From: UBA8231 sp036011085
Lineage (GTDB): Bacteria > Latescibacterota > UBA2968 > UBA8231
Assembly: GCA_036011085.1 (NCBI GenBank)
Contig: DASCMS010000044.1
Location: 124,001 to 188,000, forward strand
DNA: 64,000 bases
Direction: 5' to 3'
Below are positions 16,931 through 24,948 of the stretch, in pieces. Made by a program: the position numbers and the translations under genes. Each line of letters starts with the position of its first letter. Position 1 is the first letter of the stretch. Under the pieces are notes generated by a model. It was not told the DNA's origin. It worked only from the letters and a program-made list of their open reading frames with translations, and made no database searches.

Positions 16931-16955
16931 TCTCGGCATGTGCGGTTTTCTGTTT
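16916..16955 (+). terminator. Intrinsic terminator, expression platform of the riboswitch
   Basis: CCGCACTGCCG (16916-16926) pairs with CGGCA-t-GTGCGG (16934-16945) around a 7-base loop, giving a GC-rich hairpin with one bulge, followed by TTTTCTGTTT. Its left arm is the same sequence that closes P3 and P1 of the upstream aptamer, so the two folds exclude each other: ligand-bound aptamer would prevent termination and allow transcription into nxrA at 17009. Confidence 0.75.
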
Positions 16956-17008
16956 GTGTTCTAATGGCAATGCGCCTGACTTCCTGCTTAGGAGGAGATG
17001 CGAGATCC

Positions 17009-20000
17009 ATGGCAGAATCCAGAGAGGATCGACTCAAAGAGGCAGCCGCTGCTGAGCGGAGCGAATCCACAGAGCCTGAGGCGGCAACCACCAGCCGTCG
17101 CCGGTTTCTGAAGATCCTTGCCGCCGGTTCCGCTGCCGCGTTGACGCCGATGGACGTCCTGGCAGCGCAGCAGGTCATTCCGGATATCAAGAATCCGCTC
17201 AACCATTATCCCGATCGCGGTTGGGAGAAGACATACCTGGATCAGTATCGCTACGACCGCAGCTTCACCTGGATCTGCGCTCCGAACGACACTCACATGT
17301 GCCGGATGCGGGCATTCGTTCGCAATGGCGTGATGATTCGCAGCGAACAGAACTACGACCATGACCGGTGCGGCGACCTGTACGGAAACCGAACCACCAA
17401 ATCGTGGAACCCTCGCGGCTGCCCGAAGGGCTTCACATTCCAGCGGCGGCTCTACGGTCCGTACCGTCTCAAAGGGCCGGTGATTCGAAAGGGTTGGAAG
17501 GACTGGGCGGACGCAGGATTCCCCTCGCTCTCCGACAACCCCTCACTGCGCACTGAGTACAGATTCGACGACCGCGGCAACGATACGTTCGAGAGGGTTT
17601 CCTGGGAGGAGGCTTCGGATTATGCCGCCCGGGGCCTGATGGCCGTCGCCGACACATACAGCGGCGATGAAGGCCGGCGGCGACTGCTGGGTGATGGCTA
17701 CGAGGAAGAAATGCTGGAACACTGGCACGGTGCCGGGACCCGCACGATGAAGATCGGCTCGTCCCTGCCTCTCCACGGCGTCATGGGGAAATTCGGCCTC
17801 TTTCGCTTTGCCAACGCGATGGCCCTGGTAGATCACCACGCCCGTGGCGCCTCTCCCGAGGAGGCTCAGGGCGCGCGTGAGTGGACGGAATACACCTGGC
17901 GCGGCGATCAGGCCCCCGGCCAGCCATTCGTCCACGGTCTGCAGACCTCGGACATCGACATGGCGGATCTACGCTTTTCCAAACTCACGATTCAGGTCGG
18001 CAAGAATCTCGTTGAGAACAAGATGCCTGAATCTCACTGGCTCAATGAGATCATCGAACGGGGTGGCAAGATCGTCGTCATCTCTCCCGATTACAACGCC
18101 CCCGGGGCCAAGGCGGACTACTGGATTGGCACTCGTCCCGGCCTGTCTGATACTGCGGTTCTGCTGGGCGTAACCAAGATCCTGATTGATAACAACTGGA
18201 TCGACGAGACCTTCCTGAAGCAGTTCACTGACTTTCCCCTTCTGGTCCGTACCGACACGCTACGCCGGCTACGGCCCGAAGAGATCATCCCGGGATACGA
18301 GACCAAGGACATCAGCGATGGACACTCCTACAAGATCCAGGGCCTGACCGACGAGCAGCGGGAACGGATCGGCGACTTCACCATCTGGGATGAGAAGTCG
18401 GGTGGTGTCGTGGCCATCAGCCGCGAGGATGTGGGCAGCAAGGCCAACGAGGATGCCGCCCTGTCCGGCACCTTCAAGGTGAACCTGGTGGATGGCCAGG
18501 AGGTCGAGGTCATGCCCGTACTCGAGATGTACAAACGCCATCTCGCGGACTATGACGTGACGACCGTCGAGGAGATCAGCGGCGCCAAGCCAGAGCTCGT
18601 CGAGCGCCTGGCGCGGGACATCTGGGAGACCTCAAAGGCCGGGCACCCCGTCTCCATCCACCATGGGGAAGGCACGAACCACTACTTCCATGGCACACTG
18701 CACAACAGGGCCTGCCATCTTCCCATGATGCTGACGGGCAATTTCGGCAAGCATGGCGCCGGTGTGTTCACCTGGGCCGGCAACTATAAAGGGGCTCTCT
18801 TTCAGGCATCCTCCTGGAGCGGCCCCGGCGTGGGCTCCTACTCGCACGAAAACCCCTTCGATCCCATACTCGACGAAGATGTCCGCATCAATCACGAGCA
18901 CCTGCACAACTACAGCTATGGCGATGATGTCGCCTTCTGGGGCCATGGCGAACGGCCCCTGGTAGTCGACACACCCTCCGAGGGACGCAAGGTCTTCACC
19001 GGCAAGACCCACATGCCGACGCCGACGAAACTGATGTGGTACAACAATGCGAACCTGATCAACCAGGCCAAGTGGGTCTACAACCTGATCGTCAACGTGT
19101 TCCCGAAGATCGACATGATCGTCGATCAGCAGGTGGAATGGACCGCCTCGGCTGAATACGCCGACGTCGTCCTGCCGGCCAATACCTGGGCCGAGTTTCA
19201 GGATCTGGAGATAGGGGGGTCCTGCTCCAATCCTTTCATCCAGGTCTGGGGTGGTGATGGCGTCAAGCCGGTCCACGACTCCAAGGATGACGCCGAGATC
19301 TTCGCTGGCGTGGGTCGCGCCCTGGCGAAAATCACTGATGACCGACGTTTTGCCGACTACTGGAAGTACATCACGGAGAAGAAGGCGGGGGTCTATATCC
19401 AACGGGTGCTGGACAATTGTACAACGACCCGCGGGCCAGATGGTCCCTATCAGCTCAGCAAGATGCTGGAAGGCGAGTACGGCGGAGAACCGGGTGCCGC
19501 GTTGATGCTCTTCCGCACCTATCCGCGCGTTCCATTCTATGAACAGATCAACGATAGCATCCCTTTCTACACCGACAACGGCCGCCTGTCGGCCTATTGC
19601 GATCTACATGAGGCCATCGACTACGGCGAGAACCTCATCGTGCACCGCGAGGGTCCCGAAGCGACGCCCTATCTCCCCAACGTCATCGTCTCGAGCTCCG
19701 ACTACATACGTCCCAACGACTATGGCATCTCACTCGACGAGATGGACCCGGACATGCGTTCGGTGCGCAACGTCAAGATGCCCTGGAGTGCGGTCAAGGA
19801 CACGGTCAATCCACTCTGGGAGCAAGGGTTCCGCTACTTCTGCTCAACGCCGAAGAGCCGGCACACCACGCACTCGTCCTGGTCCACGGTGGACTGGAAC
19901 TGGATCTGGAGCTCGAGCTTCAGCGATCCCTACCGCCGTGACAAGCGGGCCCCAGGCGTGGGCGATCGGCAGATTCAGATGAACCCCCAGGCGGCCAAGG

Positions 20001-20560
20001 ACAGCGACTTCAAGGAAGGGGACTACGTCTACGTGGATGCCAACCCGGCCGATCGTCCCTTCGTCGGCTGGGACCCGGATGACCCCCGTTCCAAGGCCTT
20101 CCGCTGCATGGTGCGAGTCAAGTTCAACCTGTCCTTGCCCTATGGCATGACGATCATGAAACACACCGGGTGGATCGCCACCGAGCGAAGCGTCAAAGGT
20201 CACGAGACCAGGGCCGACGGCCAGGCGCTGGCCGCTGGCACCGGTTACCAGTCCAACTACCGATACGGTTCTCACCAGAGCATCACCAGAAGCTGGCTCC
20301 CTCCCATGCACCAGACGGATAGCCTGTTCCACAAGCAGACGGGGGCGATGAAGTTTGTGTTCGGTTTCGCCGTCGACAATCACGGTGTGAATACGGTTCC
20401 CAAGGAAACCCTCGTGCGCATCACGAAGGCCGAAGACGGTGGCCTGGGCGGAGTCGGCGCCTGGAAGCCTGCGACCACCGGATACGGTCCGGGAAACGAG
20501 TCGGACGAGATGAAGAAGTACCTCAGCGGCGGCTACACCAAGCTGGAGAAGACAGCATGA
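17009..20560 (+). CDS. nxrA: Nitrite oxidoreductase/nitrate reductase alpha subunit, periplasmic NxrA type
   Basis: A 1183-residue Mo-bisPGD enzyme. ATG 17009 is chosen over GTG 16940 because AGGAGGA (16990-16996) precedes it and 16940 lies in the terminator hairpin. A Tat signal is at residues 29-55 (SRRRFLK). Cluster FS0 ligands appear as Cys90, Asp94, Cys98 and Cys138, matching the C-x3-D-x3-C pattern of Nitrospira-type NxrA rather than the His/Cys set of NarG. Asp320 (ADLRFSK) is the expected Mo ligand, matching NarG Asp222. Segments such as WGKNLVENKMP-like, YGPYRLKGP and VRTDTL are near-identical to remembered Nitrospira NxrA. The periplasmic location follows from the Tat signal. The enzyme could run as nitrite oxidase or nitrate reductase; sequence alone does not decide. 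Confidence 0.9.
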   Translation: MAESREDRLKEAAAAERSESTEPEAATTSRRRFLKILAAGSAAALTPMDVLAAQQVIPDIKNPLNHYPDRGWEKTYLDQYRYDRSFTWICAPNDTHMCRMRAFVRNGVMIRSEQNYDHDRCGDLYGNRTTKSWNPRGCPKGFTFQRRLYGPYRLKGPVIRKGWKDWADAGFPSLSDNPSLRTEYRFDDRGNDTFERVSWEEASDYAARGLMAVADTYSGDEGRRRLLGDGYEEEMLEHWHGAGTRTMKIGSSLPLHGVMGKFGLFRFANAMALVDHHARGASPEEAQGAREWTEYTWRGDQAPGQPFVHGLQTSDIDMADLRFSKLTIQVGKNLVENKMPESHWLNEIIERGGKIVVISPDYNAPGAKADYWIGTRPGLSDTAVLLGVTKILIDNNWIDETFLKQFTDFPLLVRTDTLRRLRPEEIIPGYETKDISDGHSYKIQGLTDEQRERIGDFTIWDEKSGGVVAISREDVGSKANEDAALSGTFKVNLVDGQEVEVMPVLEMYKRHLADYDVTTVEEISGAKPELVERLARDIWETSKAGHPVSIHHGEGTNHYFHGTLHNRACHLPMMLTGNFGKHGAGVFTWAGNYKGALFQASSWSGPGVGSYSHENPFDPILDEDVRINHEHLHNYSYGDDVAFWGHGERPLVVDTPSEGRKVFTGKTHMPTPTKLMWYNNANLINQAKWVYNLIVNVFPKIDMIVDQQVEWTASAEYADVVLPANTWAEFQDLEIGGSCSNPFIQVWGGDGVKPVHDSKDDAEIFAGVGRALAKITDDRRFADYWKYITEKKAGVYIQRVLDNCTTTRGPDGPYQLSKMLEGEYGGEPGAALMLFRTYPRVPFYEQINDSIPFYTDNGRLSAYCDLHEAIDYGENLIVHREGPEATPYLPNVIVSSSDYIRPNDYGISLDEMDPDMRSVRNVKMPWSAVKDTVNPLWEQGFRYFCSTPKSRHTTHSSWSTVDWNWIWSSSFSDPYRRDKRAPGVGDRQIQMNPQAAKDSDFKEGDYVYVDANPADRPFVGWDPDDPRSKAFRCMVRVKFNLSLPYGMTIMKHTGWIATERSVKGHETRADGQALAAGTGYQSNYRYGSHQSITRSWLPPMHQTDSLFHKQTGAMKFVFGFAVDNHGVNTVPKETLVRITKAEDGGLGGVGAWKPATTGYGPGNESDEMKKYLSGGYTKLEKTA

Positions 20561-20922
20561 CGTCTTCTGAAGAACAGAACGCCGATGCAGGGAAAGCAGC
20601 CGACGTCGACGACCCCATGCAACTGCGAGCCGGCGTCGTGGAAGGGAATCCACTGGCGATGCTGCAAGGGCTGATCGAGGAGTATGCCCGCATGGGATGG
20701 GATGCCGACCAGATCGCAGCCATTTTCGACAACCCGTTCTTTGCCGCCACGCACGGCCTTACCACGCAGTTCGGTCGGGCGCGGATCCGTGAGAACATCG
20801 AGCAGACTCTGGAACGATGCGGCGTCTTCCGCTTCGACACCGTCGAACCGGAGTCCGCTGCGAACCCGCTGCCATGCCCCGACACAGCCACCCCCTTGAG
20901 TGGAGAGCGCAACGATGCCTGA
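20557..20922 (+). CDS. Small uncharacterised protein between nxrA and nxrB
   Basis: A 121-residue soluble, acidic protein with no signal peptide and no Cys pair. A low-complexity start and end flank a helical core (about residues 33-88) containing MGWDADQIAAIFDNPFF. It overlaps nxrA by 4 bases (ATGA) and nxrB by 8 bases, so it is translated as part of the NXR unit. I do not recognise the family. Its fixed place between the catalytic and Fe-S subunits suggests an assembly or regulatory factor, as NarJ-like and other private maturation proteins are commonly inserted there, but no function is visible. Confidence 0.75.
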   Translation: MTSSEEQNADAGKAADVDDPMQLRAGVVEGNPLAMLQGLIEEYARMGWDADQIAAIFDNPFFAATHGLTTQFGRARIRENIEQTLERCGVFRFDTVEPESAANPLPCPDTATPLSGERNDA

Positions 20923-22201
20923 CGTCTACAACTGGCAGTTGGGACGAGAGATGAGCTATCCCCACGAGGAGGCCCATCCCGAATGGCAGTTTGCCTTCGT
21001 CTTCAACATCAACCGCTGCATTGCCTGCCAGACCTGCACGATGGCCTGCAAGTCCACCTGGACGTTCGCTAAAGGGCAGGAATACATGTGGTGGAACAAC
21101 GTGGAGAGCAAGCCCTACGGCGGCTATCCGCAAGACTGGGACAGAAAACTCCTGTCCATGATCGAGAATGAAAATCCCAAGAAGCAGACCTGGGAGGACG
21201 GAGGAAAGGGGGCGGAGAAGCCCTTTGGGACATTCGAGGGCAAGACTGTCTTTGAGGCTGCCGAGACAAACATCTCCCCCGACGGAGCCAACCAGGCGCT
21301 GGGCTACATCCCCTCGGACGAGGAGTGGCAGAGCCCCAACATCCACGAGGAAACCGCCACGGGAGAGGCCCGCAAGAAGGATGTGTGGGGCGCCTCCGTC
21401 GAGCTTCCTGAACACCGAGTCTGGTTCTTCTATCTCCAGCGCCTCTGCAACCACTGCACCTATCCCGCCTGTCTGGCGGCATGTCCGCGCAACGCCATCT
21501 ACAAGCGGCCTGAGGACGGTATTGTGCTCATCGACCAGAGTCGTTGTCGGGGATACCGCAAGTGCGTGGAGGCCTGCCCCTACAAGAAGCCCATGTACAA
21601 TGCGGCAACCCGGATCTCGGAGAAGTGCATCGCCTGCTATCCCCGCATAGAAGGCAAGGATCCGGACCTGAGCCCCGATGGTGCACCGCTGGAGACGCGC
21701 TGCATGTCCGCCTGCGTCGGCAAGATCCGTCTCCAGGGCCTGGTCAAGAAGACGCCGGAGGGGACGTGGGCCGAGGCCCCGGACAGTCCGATCCATTTCC
21801 TGGTGCGGGAACGCGGCGTGGCGTTGCCGCTGTATCCGCAGTTCGGCACAGAACCTAACGGCTATTACATCCCGCCGAGATGGGCACCACGGACCTATCT
21901 CACGCAGATGTTCGGTCCGGGTGTCGACCACGCCCTCGAACAGTACTGCTGCCCCGACCGGGAACTGCTGGCCGTCCTCCAGCTCTTTCGTGCCACGCAG
22001 CAGATCATTTTCAAGTATGAGATCGAACAGGGCCAGAAGGTTGCGGAAATCGAAGTCACGCTGCCTTCGGGCGAGAAGAAGGTTCAGGAGATCTTCAACG
22101 ATACCGTGATCGGCTACAACAAGCTGGGAAATGAAGTTGTCCGCATCACGGTGGAAGAGCCGACCTTCGAACGCAGTAAGGAACACGTCAACTCCATCTG
22201 A
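20915..22201 (+). CDS. nxrB: Nitrite oxidoreductase beta subunit, four Fe-S clusters
   Basis: A 428-residue NarH/NxrB-type ferredoxin subunit. ATG 20915 follows GGAGAG (20902-20907) and gives the family N terminus MPDVYNWQLGR. Cluster motifs are CIACQTCTMACK, CNHCTYPACLAACP, CRGYRKCVEACP (Tyr in place of a Cys, the [3Fe-4S] site) and CIACYP with a later CMSAC. Segments such as YKRPEDGIVL, SRCRGYR and LPLYPQFGTEPN are shared with Nitrospira and anammox NxrB. It moves electrons from the Mo subunit to the haem gamma subunit and has no signal of its own, so it should be exported with Tat-tagged NxrA. Confidence 0.93.
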   Translation: MPDVYNWQLGREMSYPHEEAHPEWQFAFVFNINRCIACQTCTMACKSTWTFAKGQEYMWWNNVESKPYGGYPQDWDRKLLSMIENENPKKQTWEDGGKGAEKPFGTFEGKTVFEAAETNISPDGANQALGYIPSDEEWQSPNIHEETATGEARKKDVWGASVELPEHRVWFFYLQRLCNHCTYPACLAACPRNAIYKRPEDGIVLIDQSRCRGYRKCVEACPYKKPMYNAATRISEKCIACYPRIEGKDPDLSPDGAPLETRCMSACVGKIRLQGLVKKTPEGTWAEAPDSPIHFLVRERGVALPLYPQFGTEPNGYYIPPRWAPRTYLTQMFGPGVDHALEQYCCPDRELLAVLQLFRATQQIIFKYEIEQGQKVAEIEVTLPSGEKKVQEIFNDTVIGYNKLGNEVVRITVEEPTFERSKEHVNSI

Positions 22202-22219
22202 TGGAAACCGCTCAACCGC

Positions 22220-22385
22220 CTAGTGTCGTGTCTCAGAATTCCGTCAACATTCTGACGCCGAGCCATCCGTGCTCACTGCGTTGCGCTCACTCTGTGGGTC
22301 CACTGACCCACATCGATCGCGCGCCTTGTGAGCCCGGCGTCTCGCCGCCCGAATTTGCTGACTTATCTCTGAGACACGACACTAG
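22220..22385. repeat. 166-bp foldback (MITE-like) element with 18-bp perfect terminal inverted repeats
   Basis: CTAGTGTCGTGTCTCAGA at 22220-22237 is repeated in inverted orientation at 22368-22385 without mismatch; looser similarity continues inward. An internal perfect hairpin GTGGGTC-cact-GACCCAC spans 22294-22311. No coding capacity. It lies between nxrB and the chaperone gene, so it probably inserted into the operon. A 3-base GCC flanks both ends, too short to prove a target duplication. It could instead act as an RNA stem modulating downstream expression. Confidence 0.7.
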
Positions 22386-22403
22386 CCACAGAGGAGAGAA
22401 TCG

Positions 22404-23285
22404 ATGAGTATCTCCAACCCAGATACGATCGATCTGCCGGTCAGTACGGATGAGGCCGAGGGATCCTGGGTTCTTGATCGGGCCAGATACACGGTGTACC
22501 AGTTCCTTTCCGTGGCAGCGTCCAGCCCCCACTCCGAGAGCTGGTCGCGGATTCTCGACGCCGATTTCCAGGAAGTCGGTCGGGCCGCGGCCGAAGTCAT
22601 CCGTGACGATCCGACAGCCTGTCCGGACCCGCTGGCGCCTGGTGAAATCACCCCGAACACACTGAGTCTGGCGCTGCTGCTCTCCCATCTTCAGGTCTCT
22701 CGAGATCAACTCATTCAGGAGTATGATCGAGTCTTCGGACTTCTCGTCTCACGCGAATGTCCGCCCCATGAAACCGAATACTGCCCGCAGACCTTTTCGG
22801 TCTTTCGTTCCCATCACCTGGCGGACATCGCCGGCTACTACCAGGCCTTTGGTCTGGAGCCATCGGGCGAACATCCCGAGCGCCAGGATCATATCGTGCT
22901 CGAGCTGGAGTTCATGGGCTGGCTGATCGCCAAGACCCTGTACGCATCACAACACGGTGACGCCGACCAGGTGCGCATCTGCCGGGACGCCCAGGTGAGC
23001 TTCTTCCGAGATCACTTCGCCTGGTGGACTCCCGCATTCGCTCTGGCCCTGCGTCGCAAAGCCGACGGCATCGCCGATGAAAGAAGTCTGACCGAACCCC
23101 CGAAGAGTTACCAGGGTGCCCTGGGTGCCCTCCTGGCTGCCTTCGTGCCCGCTGAACGTGGCATCCTCGGCGTTTCGCCACCAACTGAGCTGGCTGCCCC
23201 GATACCAGGCGAGGACGACAGTCAAACAGGTTGTGAGGAATGCTCGGAAACCGGTACGGATCCGGAACTGATAGAGTTGAAATAG
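22404..23285 (+). CDS. TorD/NarJ-like molybdoenzyme assembly chaperone
   Basis: A 293-residue all-helical cytoplasmic protein with no signal. It shows TorD/DmsD family features: the helix with QEYDRVFGLL, the ECPPHETEYCP segment corresponding to the family P-x-E-x-x-Y motif, and the long C-terminal helix region with DHFAWWTPAFALAL. Such chaperones hold the Tat signal and help insert the Mo cofactor before export. It is the expected partner of the NxrA encoded upstream. It is separated from nxrB by the foldback element and preceded by GAGGAGAG. It ends in a Cys-containing acidic tail of unknown meaning. Confidence 0.88.
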   Translation: MSISNPDTIDLPVSTDEAEGSWVLDRARYTVYQFLSVAASSPHSESWSRILDADFQEVGRAAAEVIRDDPTACPDPLAPGEITPNTLSLALLLSHLQVSRDQLIQEYDRVFGLLVSRECPPHETEYCPQTFSVFRSHHLADIAGYYQAFGLEPSGEHPERQDHIVLELEFMGWLIAKTLYASQHGDADQVRICRDAQVSFFRDHFAWWTPAFALALRRKADGIADERSLTEPPKSYQGALGALLAAFVPAERGILGVSPPTELAAPIPGEDDSQTGCEECSETGTDPELIELK

Positions 23286-23302
23286 ACGGAGGGAAGAGAA
23301 CT

Positions 23303-24811
23303 GTGAAGCGAGCCATGCTTTTGGTCCTCGTGACTTTGGGTTGTCTCCTGCATGCTGCATCCGTTCTTGCGGCGCAGAGCCGTGCGGCGCAACTCTACGA
23401 TCGACACTGCGCCGCGTGTCATGGCGCCGAAGGCGACGGTCAAGGTCCGGCGGCGTACCTGCTGTCGCCAAAACCTCGAGACTTCACCTCCGGCACGTAC
23501 AAGTTCCGGAGCACGCCAAGCGGCTCGCCGCCGACCGACGCGGACCTGCTGCGTACCGTGCAGCGAGGCATCCCGGGTACGCCAATGCCCATGTGGGACC
23601 GCCTGTCCGAGACCGATCAAGTGGCCCTGGTCAGCTATGTGAAGTCCTTCTCAGACATATTCGAGGATGAGGACGCCATGGAGCCGGTGATCGAAATCAC
23701 TTCGCCACCGGCCGTGAGCGAGGCCAGCATCCGGGCCGGCGAGAAGATCTACGAAGAGATGAAGTGCGCCGATTGCCACGGCCTAGGTGGCAAAGGGGAT
23801 GGTCCTTCGTCGCCGACACTCAAGGATGATATGGGCCGTCCTATTCGACCGTACGATTTCACCAGGGGACCGGGCCTGATGAAGGGTGGCGCCTCGCAGC
23901 AGGATATCTATCGCACATTCGTCACCGGTCTCGACGGCACGCCCATGCCAGGGTATGAGGATTCGATGAACGAGATCGAGCGCTGGCAACTGGTGAACTA
24001 TGTCCAGTCGCTCTCGGCAAACCAGGGCGCAACTCTGACGGCCACGACACCGACGCTTCAAGCTCTTCAGGCAGAGACCGATCCGTCGATCGACCAGGAC
24101 GATCCAATCTGGCAGAGAGCACCGGCCACCACGGTTCCGACTCGCCCGCTGTGGGCCCGTGCCGCCTGGGTCGACGCGGTCAAGGTTCAAGCCATCGTCG
24201 GACCGGGAGAAATCGCCTACCGATTTGAGTGGCGCGATCCGCAGATGGACGAGCAGATCGTCAGGCAGCGCCAGTTCCGGGATGCGGTGGCGATCCAGTT
24301 TGTGCCGGAGGGAAGCCCTGGCGACTACATGGGGATTCCATTCATCGGCATGGGGGATGAGGAGAGCACTGTCACCATCCTGCACTGGAAAGCGGACTGG
24401 GAGGCGGATATCGCCGGCGGCTTCCGCGTGGCCGAAGAGCAGAATGAGTCGGCCATCAACCAGATGACCGCCGGGACCGACCTGTCGACGGACAGGGCGT
24501 TTCTCGCCGGTCTGGCAGCGGGCAACCCACTCTCGGAACGATCCCGCGTTACTCCCGTCGAGACGCTGGTGGCGAAGGGATTCGGCACCCTGACCAGCCC
24601 GCCGAAAGCGGAGCAGGTAGTCAAGGGCCGCGGGATGTGGCGTGACGGCGTCTGGACCGTCGTGATACATCAGCCCCTCGATTCCGCGCTGGCCCCCAGG
24701 CTGCAGCAGGGAGAGTCCCTGCCCGTTGCTGTGGCCGTGTGGGACGGGGCGGCTGACGATCGAGACGGGCAGAAGTCCGTTTCGCAGTGGCTGGAGCTTG
24801 TCGTCGAGTAA
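23303..24811 (+). CDS. Di-haem cytochrome c / EB_dh gamma-type subunit (NxrC-like)
   Basis: A 502-residue periplasmic protein. GTG 23303 is chosen because GGAGG (23288-23292) is at good spacing and a signal peptide follows (LVLVTLGCLLHAASVLAAQ). Two haem c sites, CAACH and CADCH, sit in the N-terminal half. The C-terminal half is a beta-sandwich of the ethylbenzene dehydrogenase gamma type that binds haem b (WRDPQMDEQIV to VAVWDGAADDRDGQKS). It lacks the C-terminal membrane helix of the relatives at 14973 and 28373, so it is probably the soluble gamma subunit bound to NxrAB. It would pass electrons from NxrB to membrane cytochromes. Confidence 0.88.
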   Translation: MKRAMLLVLVTLGCLLHAASVLAAQSRAAQLYDRHCAACHGAEGDGQGPAAYLLSPKPRDFTSGTYKFRSTPSGSPPTDADLLRTVQRGIPGTPMPMWDRLSETDQVALVSYVKSFSDIFEDEDAMEPVIEITSPPAVSEASIRAGEKIYEEMKCADCHGLGGKGDGPSSPTLKDDMGRPIRPYDFTRGPGLMKGGASQQDIYRTFVTGLDGTPMPGYEDSMNEIERWQLVNYVQSLSANQGATLTATTPTLQALQAETDPSIDQDDPIWQRAPATTVPTRPLWARAAWVDAVKVQAIVGPGEIAYRFEWRDPQMDEQIVRQRQFRDAVAIQFVPEGSPGDYMGIPFIGMGDEESTVTILHWKADWEADIAGGFRVAEEQNESAINQMTAGTDLSTDRAFLAGLAAGNPLSERSRVTPVETLVAKGFGTLTSPPKAEQVVKGRGMWRDGVWTVVIHQPLDSALAPRLQQGESLPVAVAVWDGAADDRDGQKSVSQWLELVVE

Positions 24812-24886
24812 AATCCGACAGAAAACCAAGAGTGAGTGCAATCAAAGGCCGCTGTCGTTCGTTGGTTCAATAGGCAGTCTGAGTTC

Positions 24887-24900
24887 AACTGATATCAGTT
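24887..24900. promoter_or_regulatory. 14-bp perfect palindrome, candidate operator
   Basis: AACTGATATCAGTT is an exact palindrome in the 137-base gap between the gamma-subunit gene and the CydA-like gene. This is the only long gap inside the second half of cluster II, so it may mark an internal promoter or operator. I see no convincing -35/-10 pair. The rest of the gap shows nothing else. Confidence 0.3.
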
Positions 24901-24948
24901 ACGGAAAATCCGCCGTGGCCGCCCGATGGGTAGAAAGAGACCAGGTTG

